Source of the DNA: Limnanthes douglasii subsp. nivea
Lineage: Eukaryota; Streptophyta; Magnoliopsida; Brassicales; Limnanthaceae
Length of the DNA: 64,000 nucleotides
Direction: 5' to 3'
NCBI GenBank assembly: GCA_036936605.1
Contig: JAUPFV010000003.1
Coordinates: forward strand, 109,315,278-109,379,277
Shown: in pieces, positions 32,290-44,749 of the stretch
Layout of the letters: each line of letters opens with the position of its first letter
How positions within the stretch are numbered: the stretch's first letter is position 1
Notes under the pieces: model-generated
Database searches by the model: none
What the model saw: the letters and a program-made list of their open reading frames with translations, nothing else
Told to the model about the DNA's origin: nothing
Made by a program: the position numbers and the translations under genes

Positions 32290-32720
32290 TTTTTCTAGCC
32301 AATCGATATCATTGTTTTAGACACGGAAAATATAGGATATTACCATAATAGGATAGATTAGGTTTCTACAATATTTGAGAGTGTAATCCAAAGGCCAGGG
32401 ACTGTTACCAGATGATTGGAGATTGAATAAAATTTGGGAGTCAGTCTCAATATAGACATTGACGAATCTATTATTTTTGCAGATAAGAAGTCCATCGAGG
32501 AGACCTCTCGCTTCAACCATGATCAGGGTAAGTTTTCCATAAAATTTTCCTTGACCTTTGATGATATCACCCTTGTTATTTCTGATAATAATACCTCCGC
32601 TAGATTCGCCATTAGGAAATGATGATTCGTCTGTGTTAAGCTTAAATATGTTAGTATTAGCAGGAATCTAAGATAGCTATATAGGATTTTTGGATGTTCT
32701 TAAATGACTAAAGCATCCCA
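32290..32720 (-). pseudogene. LINE-3 RNase H domain
   Basis: The minus strand encodes the C-terminal half MVEARGLLDGLLICKNNRFV, then NVYIETDSQILFNL, the E-A-x-G-L-x-D-G-L helix and ETDSQ strand of plant LINE RNase H. The N-terminal strand is in another frame around 32600. Not functional. Confidence 0.65.
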
Positions 32721-33289
32721 TCTCAGTAGTAGTATTTAATTTAGGAGCCCAGTGCTTCCGATTGAATAGAGAGGCCTTATCTAAACCAGAGATGATGTAG
32801 TTGGCATACTTGATATAATAAGTAGGATTGTCAATATGTCCATTGATTTTGGACTTGTTTATATCCTGTCAAAGAACCCAACAAACTATGTTAGGAAGGA
32901 TATAACAAACATGAACATCTTTGCTAGAGAACCAAAACTAGTTTTTTATCATATGGGTGATGGTCATGAATCTTCCTGTTTTGATCTTGAAAATGGTACA
33001 AAAGTGAGACCAAATAACCCAAGAAAAAGAGAAATTAACAAAGAGATGGTTGATAGTCTTAATACTGTTACAAAATTGACATTTAGAGGTCAAGATCATA
33101 TGTCTTTTCTGGATATTAATATTAGGTGGAAAGCCAATTGCTGAAGAGCCTCCATTTTAGAAAATATAATTTCAATGAGTAATGTTAATCCATATATTTC
33201 TAATTTTTTTGATGTGTTATGTTAAATTCCGATATGGTTCTAAGTTTCTTTAAATTGAAGTTACCACTCTTAGAAGCCATCCATCTGAT

Positions 33290-35060
33290 AAAGTCTTCTT
33301 GAGTATCCTAAATAAAAATTTTGCAAACAATTTCCATATCAATAGGTGTAATGATTCTGCTTAGCTTGTTTGTATTCCAATTTTTGTTTTCTCAGTAGTT
33401 TTTAATCTTGTCAGGCCTATACCAACTGTTTTCAAACTTGTTCTCTAAAATGATAAGGGGGAGGGGGGGGGGTGCCTATACCAATTATCAAGCCAAAAAA
33501 TGATTTTCTATCTTCCAATCTTCTATTTTATACAAAGCTTAGTAATTTTCTTGATACTAGCAAGTCTTCTCCAGACTTGAGAGCTAGTTTTAGAAGATTA
33601 GTTGGTCTGTAAAAGATGTATGTTATTGCAATATATATTGTGAATGTATCTAGACCAGAGAAAGTGCTTATGTCTAAAATTAATCCATAGCTTGCATGAT
33701 AGAGTGTCATGGATGCCATTTAAGCTCCTAAAATTTAAACCACCCTCAAGGAAATGCTTACACACATTACTCGATTTAGTGTAACGGATTTTGTTATTGT
33801 CTTGATATGAGCCTTATATAAATTTATTTAGAATTAGCTCGATTCTGTTGGTAATACTTTTGGGAAGAGAACAAATTTGGATCCAGTAAGTTGGGATTTA
33901 TATTAATACAACACAGATAAGGGTAAGTCTACCACCATAGGAAATACTTTTACCCTCTCATTCAGATATCTTCTATTTCATTTTGTTAATCAAAAGATCA
34001 AAGTTTCTGGCATTTCTGTTGGTGTTGAAAGTGATTCCCAAATATGTAGTAGGTAGATTTCCATGGTTGAAACCAGTAGACCTAGTCAAAGAGGAGATTC
34101 TATGAATAGAGAATCTTTTATGAGTGATGATTACTATTTTTTCTTTATTGATAAGTTGACCATAAGTTTTCTGATATTTCTGCAATAAAGAGCTTAAAAC
34201 AGAGATGAGAAAGTCTAGGCTGTTAGTGAATATAAGCAGATCATCTGCGAAAGCTAGATAATGTTTGGTGATATGATTATTGAAGCATATTTTAAAGTTT
34301 TGTTGTTTAAAAAAAGTTTTCTCAAACCTTTCAGAAGAACTTCTTTTGCAATAATGAATAGACTAGAGGACAAGGGGTCCCCATGTCTTAATCGTCTCTT
34401 GATCTTGAAGTAACCTACTGCTTCACCATTAATAAGAATATACATGTAGATGTTCATTATCATCATGTCAATCAAATTCACAAACTTAGAGATAAAACCA
34501 AATGAAAGCAAAACTTTAACTATGAAGCTATGAGACATTCGATCCAAAGCCTTACCCATATCGACTTTGATGAGAATGTTCCCAGTTTTAGTTTTTATTG
34601 TAAGGTTATGAATAATTTCTTTAGCAAGTAAGATATTTTCATGAATTGATTTGCCAATAACGTAAAATCCTCAAATTTTTGAAATAATTTTTGGAAGAAA
34701 ATTGAGTAATCTACTATTAATGATCTTAGATATGATTCTGTGCATTAGATAACAAAGGCTAATGGGCATGTAATCTTTCCATTCTGTAGGATTACAGGAC
34801 GTAGGAATTAGGAAAATTTCAGTAGCCAAAGAGCCACGAGGAAAAATCTGTCCATAGACAAAGGAATCCATTGCAGCGCATAAATCATGCTTAATTATGT
34901 GCCAACAAGTTGTGTGGAAGCAACTATTATAGCTATCCATTCCAGGAGCACCAGAAGGGTTGAGATTCTTGATAATAGTAACAAATTATTTCTCACTTGG
35001 AGATCTCATAAGAATGTTGTTATCCTCTTCAGTAATAATCTTAGGGATATTATCAAAGAT
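33290..35060 (-). pseudogene. LINE-3 reverse transcriptase and zf-RVT region (broken)
   Basis: RT pieces on the minus strand: ATEIFLIPTSCNP-x-EWKDYMPI (about 34671-34940), MGKALDRMSHSFIVKVLLSF then RLRHGDPLSSSLFI (34254-34559), the catalytic L-A-F-A-D-D-L-L box intact at about 34230-34255, and TYGQLINKEK (33973-34185). The zf-RVT-like part follows at about 33300-33720. Several shifts and stops. Confidence 0.72.
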
Positions 35061-35589
35061 ATAGTTGTTCATTAGATTGATTTATACTTCATGATTAAAG
35101 TAAGGATTTTCAGAGAGTATCTCTTTGAAATAAGCTTAAGTAGAGATGCATATTTAATGCTCATCAGTTATCCAATTAGGTCCCTATTTGATACTAAGAA
35201 TTTTATTCTTCCTCTTGTTCTTCTTCACAAAATCATGGTACGTTTTCATGTTTCTGCTGCCATTAAAATTCTTCTTGAGTAAGAGCTTGAAGAAGTATGA
35301 AATTAGCTTTAGAAAGGTTGTTTCTGTTCTCCATGTTGCTATTTTCTTGGAGCTTTTTTTTATACAAAAGACTGTCTCTTCTACCTCTTTAACTCTATCA
35401 AAAATGTTTGTAAATATTTGTTTATTCCAGGTCTTGAGAGCGACTTTAAGCCTTTTCATTTTGTTTTAAAAAGTGATCATATGATTACCCTACATCTCCA
35501 TTTTCTAGTTAGTTTCCAAAACAACTAGAAAGTTGTCATTTATAGTCCACATATTTAAGACTTTAAAGCTAAAAATTATTAGGAAATCT

Positions 35590-36260
35590 TTCATCTAAGA
35601 TAGATACACAAAAAGGATATGATCCAAGCAGGTTCTGGCTAAATGCATCACTTTATTTTTGCTGAAGTAGTATGACCAAAAGTAATTGAAAAGAGCACGG
35701 TCCAGACGCTTCCATTTAGTTTTATTAGACCAGGTAAATCTGGTACCAGCATAATCTGCATCTTCAAGAGAACATTCTTTAACTGTATCATTAAAGTCTT
35801 CTGAGCTGTTGTGACAATAAGTTGTGTATCCAAGCTGTTCATCAGAAGAGAAAGTTGTGTTAAAATTACCAATAATTAACCATTCTGTTACCGATAACGA
35901 TATAGTTTTAAGAGTATTCCATAGATTGAATCTATTAAATTTTTGGCATTTTGTGTAAACTATAGTAAGCGAGAAAGCTTTGTCCAAAGATTTATGATTG
36001 ACATCTATGTGAATAAGTTGAGTGTTATCACGAGTTGTGTTGATGCTGAATTCATCCTTCCAAAACAACCAAATTTTGTTAGTATAGTCAAAAGAGAATA
36101 AGTTGAATCCAAGCTTAATGGAAATATAAGATATATTATTAGATTTATAAAAGGCTCAAGAACAACTAGAATATTAATGTTTTCACTTCTAGTGATAGAT
36201 TTCAACCTTCTCATGTAGGCTTTATTACCAATACCGCGGATATTCCATCAAATGAACTTA
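35590..36260 (-). pseudogene. LINE-3 AP-endonuclease domain (broken)
   Basis: The minus strand gives KAFSLTIVYTKCQKFNRFNL, EWLIIGNFNTTFSSDEQLGY and FTWSNKTKWKRLDRALFNYF, the middle and C-terminal motifs of plant LINE endonucleases (the usual GDFN reads GNFN). The N-terminal part is in another frame at about 36000-36240. Confidence 0.72.
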
Positions 36261-36389
36261 ATCATGAAGATGATTATGGATTGTAGAGTAATTGATCCCA
36301 TAAAGAGACTTAAACATAGTGCTTCATTTCTTCCAGTAATGTTTTACTTCTTTTGAAAAATTTAGCAAATCATGGAATTTTTTGTCATT

Positions 36390-37620
36390 TTCTTTTTTCT
36401 TAAGTGTAGGAGTTAGAGGCAAACTTCCTAAGTTCTACTGCTTTGGAGTATGACACTTAGTATCCTTGTTACCAGATTCCAGATTGGATGACAAATGGTA
36501 TCTTTTTTTAGATTCCTAATGGCTTCAATCACATCTTCATCCGGAGGAGTTTTGGGATCTTTAGGTAATTGTAACTATGTTTGGAAGATTCATCATTTGA
36601 TATGATATGATCTTTGACTGTAAAGTTGTTTATGATTTCATTGTTTGGCTTGAGAATAATATATTTCAATTTAGGGGATTCTGGAATGTAAGATACATTT
36701 GTTTGCTGCACATTTTTTTCTTTCTTGTTTTTGGAGGCTATCTGATTATGCTGTAAATGTTGGAGATATTTTTTGCAGGTATCTTGATTGTGGACATTAC
36801 GGGAGCAGAAATTGCAGAAGTTTGGAATGTATTTGTAACTAATTTTGAGCCGACAACTGTCATTAGCTCCAAAACCTACCTATACATCATGCTGAAGTTT
36901 CTTAGTGATATCGAGCTCTACCCAAGCGTTGTACATGGTAGTATTTTTTCATGGAACCCATATTTTAAGAAGCTGGCCTATTGAAGAAGCAATCAAGTGG
37001 ATAATATCAGTGCTGTATAATTATTCTGGTATGTTATCTATTTTTATCCATATAAGAACTATAGGACGTTCAAACTTAGGGTTGAATGTGGGAGTCCATT
37101 TGAAGTATGCATGATATGATCTCTAACAGACCATATATTTATTGTCCATAACTTACACATATCTTCTTTTAAAGACAATTCGATAAAGATATGTGTGGAA
37201 TCTCAGTTTAGCACATTAAATTCACCCTTGAACTTCTTGGATTCGAGGAATTGATTAATCATGCTTTTTTGGTAAACCTTGACAATTTTTTCCAATGAGA
37301 GTATATCTAGTAGCTTTCATTAGCTTATTCTTGTCTTTTTGCTGAAATTGCAGAGATATGTGACCTTTCTTGAATTGAATATCTGTTAGAGAGATTTTAG
37401 AGCAATCTATAGTAGGCCTGTGATAACGGCATAAGGTTTGTAAGGATTTGGACTGATCTTTTCTTGATGGTTAGTCTTGATATCGATGCTTGTTTTTATG
37501 TTGTTTTCATTTTGGTACACAACTAATTTTTGTAGTTGAATTTTTGAAAATTCTTCATTGTAACAATTATCATTTTTATGATGGTTTGTAGCATCATTCA
37601 TGAATATATATATCTAAAGA
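36390..37620 (-). pseudogene. LINE-3 ORF1 (DUF4283-like plus CCHC knuckle)
   Basis: On the minus strand around 36900-37100: RPIVLIWIKIDNIPE, SSIGQLLKIWVP and YNAWVELDITKKL. Then a knuckle C-N-F-C-x4-H-x4-C at about 36769-36815, then a polar tail to about 36530. Same layout as LINE-1 ORF1. Interrupted by stops. Confidence 0.7.
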
Positions 37621-37640
37621 TAGACAGCAACCAAAAACAA

Positions 37641-38464
37641 ATAGCAGGAGGAATAAAATGGAAAAAAGAAAAATGATTGGAGATCAATTTTTCTTTTCTT
37701 AGAACACCATCTAAAACTAATTTCTTTCAAAAATGGATTTGTATTTTGCTTGTATTAAGATCAGAAAATTACAACTTCATATATATCTATATAAGTATAT
37801 ATAATTTTTTTATCTTAAGGCAGGAGTTTTAATATATTTGTAGAATCCTACTAAAGTAAAGTTTAAAATAAAGAGTATAACTTTTTACAAACTCTCCCAT
37901 CAAAGTCTGTACCACACTAAAGAGATAAGGGTTGTGACATTGACCCAACAGAGGCCTTCACATGTCATAATCACTTCATATACATATTTTAACCCTACCC
38001 ATATAGTCCAATACCATGACAGAATTGTATGTACTAAAATATTGCGAGTAAAAGTAAGTGTATGACTTAGCTTGTGGTTTTTTAATGGGTGTGGGTAAAA
38101 TATATTTTTAAAGATAATATTTTATTTAAAATTAAGATTTAAAAATATTTTTTAATTAATTTGTACTTTTTATTGATAGAGAAGTTCTGTTTACATTTTA
38201 TTTAATAAATGAAATAGATATTGTAAAAATATATATACAAACTTAATCAAAATTATCCAAAAATAATATTGATTCAATTTTTTTAAATCTTAAAAAGGTT
38301 ATAAAAAAGTTGAAATCTTAAAATTGAAAACAAAATTGATACTGCAAAAACAACGAAAGTGAAACTCATTCATAATTCTTTTTAAATAAATTTCTTCATA
38401 TTATTTGGTACCAAGAGGGTAGATTAGGGAGACTGCGGATACAGTGTCCTTGACACGTATAAAA
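37641..38464. other. AT-rich spacer
   Basis: No gene or repeat boundary recognised. 38096-38400 is strongly A/T-rich with poly(A/T) runs. Confidence 0.6.
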
Positions 38465-38466
38465 TA

Positions 38467-38675
38467 CTTTTTCTATTTCAAAATGTTTGTCGTTTTAAGG
38501 TTGTGCACAAATATTAAAGAAGGTAAACATTGTTTTTTTTTTATAAAAAGTAGGAAAGAGAAGAGATTTAATTGGTAGTTGATTATAAATAATATTTAAA
38601 TTTGCATAAAAAACGACATATATTATGGGACAAAAAATATTTCCTAGAATAACAAACATTTTGGGACAGAAGAAA
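38467..38675. mobile_element. Stowaway-like MITE (about 209 bp)
   Basis: The left end reads CTTTTTCTATTTCAAAATGT and then TTGTCG. The reverse complement of the right end reads TTTCTTCTGTCCCAAAATGT and then TTG. The flanks are TA on both sides. Inner CGTTTTAAGG and its complement AAAACGACA also pair. This is the shape of Tc1/mariner-type Stowaway MITEs. No coding capacity. Confidence 0.7.
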
Positions 38676-39013
38676 TATTAAAAATAATCTACCATAGCGA
38701 ATGTTATATAATTATTTAATTAATTATAAAATTTAATTAATTAATTAATTAAGTTAGTCAGTCAAATAATATCATCAATTTTAATTTTTTTATATATTAA
38801 TTTAATATCAATATATATTAATTTATTTATCTAGTGGATCAAATAATATAGGAGACAATTTCAACATTATCAACTATAAAATAATTTCAATATAATTTAA
38901 AATAATTTTGTTTTTATATGAAAAATAATTTTTAAAATTAAGTAGGACGACTTAGTATAATTTATGGACGAACTTAAATTTAACATAGCCTTTTTTATTC
39001 AAACTGTCTTATA

Positions 39014-39051
<38 letters not shown>

Positions 39052-40321
39052 AAACTGTCTTATATTCTTTGATAGAATAAACAGACAAAACAAAATAGCA
39101 AAAGAATTTAACTTTTATATTTTCATCTAGAAAGTGCTCATGACTCTCGTTATCGTGTTTATCGCTGTCTTATCTATTTTCTCCCACTTTGCTACTGTTT
39201 CTTTCTCTCTTATATGCCGACTAAGAGAGACTGTGCATCAGATTCTACACTTAGTTTTTGTTGCATATGCAAACAGTAAGCCAAATCTTGTACTTTTGAA
39301 ATGTGACGAGATATTCTTGACATAAGCCTCGCACTATTTCAAAGCATAACAGGAAAACAAAAAGTCAAATTCGAAAAAGTATCGATTATGCGACAATCTT
39401 GCTATGTATATTAAAAATAACAATAACGAAGTTAATAATTAGACAAAAATGTTAAAAATGGGAAACTGTTTTTTTTAATATTATAATCTTGTGTAAATAT
39501 TGTAGAACTCCGATATCATCACAATATTTTAGACATGAAAAATGAACATACTGTTATAATAAACGATGGAATAACACGACAAAACAAAAATATCTGTAAA
39601 CATATTGCTAGAGCTGTGTAGAAATTCGGATGGAAGATACGGATGTTTTAGAACACGAGTTGTGTACCATAACTTTATAGCCAAATAAGTTAAATATTAG
39701 ATAGTTTTCTTTTCAATCTGTTTTATCAACTTAATTAGTATATAGCTCTGGATTTTTTTATGAATATTAGTTTAATGGAGATTTGAGAGGTTTGCGTATA
39801 GATATTTGCTGAAATCCAAAATATGAAGTTTTATTCAAACTATTGTATGAAAATTTGATGAAGCAAAAGTGTATTAAAATCTTTCCGTGGAATTTGGCTT
39901 CAGAAACTGAGTTGTCGAAGTTTTTGAAGATGCTTAGATGTCTCAGGATGAGACTAGACGTCTTCTTATAAGAATAATTTGAATTCATGAGTCATTCTCT
40001 ACCACTGATCAAGTTATCATTGATTTAAGCATGCTTGGAGAATGATCAGGATACTAAACGTTACAATTATGTCAGATGTCAGAAGTTGGTGGTGTCACAA
40101 CTGTTCATAGTGTACAAACTGTACTGATGTCAGGAAAGCTACGACATAACCTCTTGACTGTTTATGGGAACAAGATGTACAGTGCTATTGTGAGCTTGTG
40201 GTATATCACTCATGTTTGATTCCATAAATAGTGAGGAAGAAATATGAAGCTGAAAATTAAGCTATTTATTTGATTCCATGAACCTTTCGACAATACTTTT
40301 GCTATTTATGAGGTTTCATAT
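38676..40321. other. AT-rich spacer between MITE and element D
   Basis: Contains the T/A homopolymer palindrome at 39015-39054 and AT-only inverted repeats around 38705-38760. The stretch 39760-40320 is less AT-rich, with repeated TTGATTCCAT phrases near 40217 and 40271, and could be a decayed element. No domain recognised. Confidence 0.5.
39002..39067. repeat. T-run/A-run palindrome flanked by a direct repeat
   Basis: AACTGTCTTATATT at 39002-39015 is followed by about 17 T, then about 22 A, then the same AACTGTCTTATATT at about 39053-39066. The flanking copies look like a target duplication around a homopolymer pair. Confidence 0.7.
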
Positions 40322-40628
40322 TGATAAGGGTGTAAATAATCAAGGAGTAAAGACAATTATGAAAAATATTTTTATTTGAGTCTTTTATAGTTAGAGGATA
40401 GACTAAATGTAAAACGTAAATATCATGAGATAATATTGCAATTAATATAACTTGTAACTGAATCACTTATTCATACCCCTAGAAGGAGAGACTTAAGAAA
40501 TAAAGGATTGTCACTTTTTACTTACAAGACCTCTGTATTACTTTCTCTTTCTAAAAATGTTTGTTATTTTCTTTCTCTCACATTACTCTAAAAATTTTCT
40601 CTATTCACAAAAGATTTAATAATCAACA
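40322..40628 (+). repeat. 5' LTR of element D
   Basis: 307 bp, opening TGATAAGGG and ending AATCAACA, directly followed by the primer site. LTR A opens (TGATAAGG) and closes (CAACA) in the same way. A CT-rich leader occupies its last 100 bp. Confidence 0.7.
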
Positions 40629-40650
40629 TTCACGACCACAATGGGAGGAA
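40629..40650 (+). promoter_or_regulatory. Primer binding site of element D
   Basis: TTCACGACCACAATGGGAGG right after the LTR. Compared with element B (TTGGCGACCACATTGGGAGG) only a few bases differ, which supports both sites. Confidence 0.6.
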
Positions 40651-40679
40651 AAAAAGGTAACTAGATAACAAATCTAAAA

Positions 40680-41230
40680 TCATGATTGAAGTTACGATGG
40701 AAAATGAAGTACTTGAATTAGGTTTGTGTAGAGAAGAAAATCGGGATGAAATTCAGGGAAAATAACAACGTGAGTAATCTAACTTGGAGGATCAGATGAA
40801 TCAATTACTAGAAAAGATAGTTGTTTCGAACGATCAACTAGATAAAATGGAGCAACAAATTCAATAAAGTAGGCTAAGATCTGAGGTGAAACTAGTTAAT
40901 GAAAAAAAGATCTAGAAAATTTGTCTGATGAGTCTTATACTACTCACCAAGTTTGAAGTGATCGTAAAAAGAACATTTCCAGTCAGACAGGGAGCATCAG
41001 TCCACAAGAATGGAAAATAGACATCGATATATTTCGACTAGTGATAGTTCTAGTTTGGATTCCGAAGAGGATTCGTGTAAGCAAAAAAGATATTGTCGTT
41101 CTTTAAAGAGAGAAGGAAGTCGACATCGAAAAGCTCGTGAAAAGCATAAATCCAAGAATGAGGATAAGTATACGAAGATAAGGGACAACCCTTTGTTCGA
41201 GGGTAACACCGAGGATTTATGATCTTTAAG
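40680..41230 (+). pseudogene. Element D gag N-terminal fragment
   Basis: Frames here give a charged coiled-coil-like stretch, then STSDSSSLDSEEDSCKQKRY followed by a Lys/Arg-rich segment. This parallels the Ser- and Lys-rich N-terminal region of element B gag. The gag core, knuckle and protease are missing; the sequence jumps at about 41230 into RT. Confidence 0.65.
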
Positions 41231-41234
41231 AGAT

Positions 41235-41943
41235 AATATGTCATAGCTTGGCTTTAAATCCAAAAGTCAGGCCCATTATTCAAAAAAGAAGAGATTTTTG
41301 TGTAGAAAAATCCAAGGCAATTGTGGCTGAAGTGGATCGTTTATCCAAGGCCGGACATATACGAGAGACACAATACCCATTATAGACTGCAAATCCAATG
41401 CTTATAAAAACGAAGAACGGAAAATGGAGAATGTGCGTTGAATTTACAGATTTGAATAGGTCGCTTCTAAAAGATCCATTTCTGGTTCTAAAAATTAAGC
41501 ATCTTGTTGATTCAGCATCGGGGAATATAATTCTTTCATTCATGAATGTATTTGCAGGTTATAATCAGATCTACATGAATTTAGAGGACCAAGAAAGTAC
41601 TACATTTATTACTGACCGAGGATTACATTGTTATCGGGTCATGCCTTTTGGTCTTAAAAAATGTTGGGAAATATATCAAAGATTAGTAAATACAGTGTTT
41701 GATTTTCAAATTGGGAGGAATATAGAGGTCTATATTGATGATATGTTACTCAAGAGCTCAATAGATGATGAACATCAGAATGTGAGGTGGCAGTTTTGGA
41801 GATTAAAGAGAATTTGTCATCACCGTAAATTTTGTCCAAGCTTCGAATATGAAACAACTGTTTTTGTATGTAGATGTGTCAGATTTAGCTCTGTTGATAA
41901 AGAAAGAAGGTTGATCTTCATGACCAGTTTATTACGTGATTAA
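41235..41943 (+). pseudogene. Element D reverse transcriptase (deleted)
   Basis: Begins with RPIIQKRR and AIVAEVDRLSKAGHIRETQY, then MCVEFTDLNRS, NVFAGYNQI, TDRGLHCYRVMPFGLKK and the catalytic YIDD at about 41731-41742. After the DDEHQN stretch the frame leaves the family: the RT thumb and connection are mostly deleted. Stop codon at about 41383 (TAG in the QYPL-x-TANP linker). Confidence 0.78.
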
Positions 41944-42640
41944 AAGTTTATTAGCTTCAGATAATATATACTTAAGGCTTAAGAAGTTGGTTTTGGCCTT
42001 GGTGGTAGCTGCTAGGAAATTGCATCCCTATTTTCAAGCTCATACGATTGTTATTTGAACTTCTTTTCCATTAAAAAATATGCTACAACGACTAGATATC
42101 TCTGGCAGGATAACTAAGTGGTTCGTTAAGTTATGGGATTTTGATATAAACTTTTCTCTTCGAACAGCTATTAAGCCTCAGGCTCTAGCGGATTTTTTGG
42201 TTGAGTTTCATTCGAGTCGATCCGATAAAAATACTATTAAATATTTGTTACCAACAAACTCATCATGCGTAGTTTGAACTGATGGAGGTTATATTATATT
42301 GGGATCAAGTGCGGGAGTACAATTGATTGCTCCTTCTCGAGAAGCTATGTATCAGGCCATTTGGTTCAGATTTAGTGCGTCAAACAATGAAGCTGAGTAT
42401 GAAGTTGCTTTAGTTGGTTTAAGACTTGCAAGTATTTGTGGGGCGAGGAAAGTTCTTTTGGAAACATATTCACAGTGGGTAGCGAATCACATGACAGGGG
42501 TATCCGAGGCTAAAAACGACGAACTTGTTCTATATCTTCATGAGCTTCGAGGATTAACTCTTTTGTTTGACGAGGTGGTTGTTGAGCATATCAAAAAGAG
42601 GAAAATACAGTTGCGGTTTATTTGGAAACTATTACATATA
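41944..42640 (+). pseudogene. Element D RNase H and archaeal-type RNase H (broken)
   Basis: RNase H remnant: LKKLVLALVVAARKLHPYFQ, then LDISGRITKWFVKLWDFDIN and ADFLVEFHSS. Then the archaeal-type RNase H: the TDGG region at about 42278, SAGVQLIAPSREAMYQAIWF, ASNNEAEYEVALVGLRLA and LLETYSQWVAN (the usual acidic residue before SQ is gone). Integrase is absent. Confidence 0.72.
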
Positions 42641-42820
42641 TAGAGGAGTACCCATGGATATTGTTACAAGAAAGTCCGTCTATACTAACAAAGTCTGAAC
42701 AATGCAGATATTTTGAGGAGGTGTTTATCACTACAGAAAAAATTCAAGGTGATTGGAGATTTTGTATAACAAAACAATAATTTCTAAAAACAATACTTTC
42801 CATAAAAACAACAAAACTTT

Positions 42821-44700
42821 CTATTTACCCTCGTCATCATTGGGAGTACTATCAGAACTGTCCATTACACTTTTATCAAGCGCGACTTTGATTACAACAC
42901 ATTTTCCTCTTTGGCTTTGGTCTTGTATGACTCCAAATCTTGAAGGGCTTTCACTTTTTTCCTAACTCAGTTTAGTGTTTTAACTTAAAATTTTCCAACT
43001 CAATCTGATGCTTTGACTTGAGCTTTTCTATCTCTATGCTATGAATCAAGGCAAAAAAATTGTTTTATTTGAATGCATATGCTGTAGTATTCCGACCTAT
43101 CGGCTTGAAAAACTTGAAATTGCTCGATAAGATTCCGATTACAGATATCTGCCCATTTTTTGGTATGAGCACCTTGTTTTTCTCCACCATATTACATCTT
43201 CTGCAAGGTTTTGTAATAATTTTTTAGAAGATTTGACTTCTTCGTATAGTTTTTTGGAATTATTTTCGAGGTCTAAGAAATGTAGTAGCATATTTGAATT
43301 TTTTAAAGAAGAATCACCTGCATGATGATGCGGAAAGTTGTCATATAAAGTACAGGAATTTGAGAAGGACACCCAAGGTGGGGATTTAGTTTTTGGTTGA
43401 AGCGAGTCAGATGGATTGGCAATCCACTGTTAATATACGACCCGAATAGCATTAGAGATCTGATTTCCAATTGGAGTGATATAATTTTGAACTTCTTGGA
43501 TTTGAGGATATATGTCCATATAGAGCTCTTGGATTTCATCTTTAGCAACCACATCTTCATTTTCTTGGGTTTCAATTTTGGTAGTTTCATTATCTTTTTC
43601 TACCTCCTCGGCAGCAGGGGTCGGATTGGGAGAAAACACTTCATTCACATTTTTTTTATCAAGGTTGTTGGTGGAGTTTTCAAAGTGCTCTTCTTTTTCT
43701 TCAAAACAACAATTTTATTTTTTTAAGACTCAGTTGGAGTCTCTTCGGTGTTGGGGGGGGGGGTTACCTTTGTTAAACTTTCTTTTTTGTGCCCGTTGAG
43801 GGTCTGTTCTCTTCGGTTATTTGGAAGAGCTAGTTTGGTATTTTTTCTTTTTTTTCTTCGGAGGCAAGTGGCTTTGTGCCCTATTCTAAATAGCCAATAT
43901 GGCGCATGCATCATGAGCAGCTAACCTCTTCACGATATCTCCTGCACTGAAGGTTTCCATTAGTTTGTCAGCTGGGACGATATAGCCCGAGGAGATCTTC
44001 CATAAATGGTTCAAGACAAAGTTTAGATGCACAAATGTCTTACGAAATTCATTACACCATTTTTTACGCCTATTCAGTTAGATTGAAGAATGTGTCCTTG
44101 GAAACAACTTGATGGATTTTGTATTGCCTCGAAATTTTTACGAGGAACAATAAGAGATAAAAGACTTGAAACAAAATTATATTTCAAATAAAAATAAGTT
44201 TTGTCACTTAATGGTGCTTTTCCATTTGAGGTTTAGCCTTGAAGGATTCTCGATGGAAATCTATTTTCCATTCTCCTAAGTCCCATATATAAAGAAGAAT
44301 ACATGTTTCTATAGTTTATCAGCCTCGAGGAGATCGTCAATCAGTTTCGAGGAGTTTCCGAGCGTGAGCTAATAGAAAAGCAAAACATGAGTTTTTGAGA
44401 GGCCAGTCTGTGCGATGAACTGTTCGATTGGAAGGGGAATTTGGGTAAGTCTTAATGCTATTATACTTGATATCAATGTAAACCACATGTTTGGACTTGC
44501 GTGCGTCAAATACAAATCGATTATCTCGAAGTAGTCTAATATTATTAGGTCCAAGGGAAACCAAAAGCCCCCGTTTAGGATCTCGGGGTAGACTATGATT
44601 TTTTTTCTCCACAAGAGAACAGAGTCTCTCCTACCACTAGAATTAAGAAGGGGTATCTATTCTTTCTCAATATGAATATATACAAAAGATCTCCAGAATT
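42821..44700 (-). pseudogene. Antisense gene of element D (decayed, 5' part missing)
   Basis: On the minus strand: SPNMWFTLISSIIALRLTQI then PLPIEQFIAQTGLSKTHVLL (about 44369-44510) matches the conserved block of A, B and E. An N-x4-LNHLW stretch around 44000 matches the start of exon 2. A coiled-coil segment follows (about 43140-43300), and an acidic SSDSTPNDDEGK tail ends at a TAG at 42821. Position opposite to pol is the same as in A, B and E. Broken by several shifts, one at an 11-G run (43753-43763). The region before the conserved block is lost. Confidence 0.72.
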
Positions 44701-44749
44701 TTTCAATGTCCGAAGCAAAATTGGTTGGAGCTCCCATTAGTTCCAAATT

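Larger units (their letters stand above)
31595..37640 (-). mobile_element. LINE-3: decayed plant L1-type retrotransposon (minus strand)
   Basis: Minus-strand order: ORF1 with zinc knuckle, endonuclease, reverse transcriptase, zf-RVT region, RNase H, then a short poly(T) at about 31595-31601 marking the 3' end. It ends tail-to-tail with LINE-2. Related to LINE-1 through ORF1 and RNase H. A G-rich tract at 33457-33473 lies in it. The 5' limit near 37640 is approximate. Confidence 0.8.
40322..44700 (+). mobile_element. Tat-type Ty3/gypsy element D, deleted, no 3' LTR
   Basis: 5' LTR, primer site, gag N-terminus, RT, RNase H, second RNase H, then an antisense gene whose 5' part is missing. Deletions removed most of gag, the protease, part of RT and all of integrase. 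The right side ends at about 44700 against copia sequence; no D-type LTR is seen there, so the 3' end was lost. Confidence 0.8.

Noticed and set aside
39134..39325. Plus-strand ORF of 63 residues with hydrophobic N-terminus
   Set aside because: Alone in AT-rich DNA, no homologous motif and no promoter seen; likely chance.
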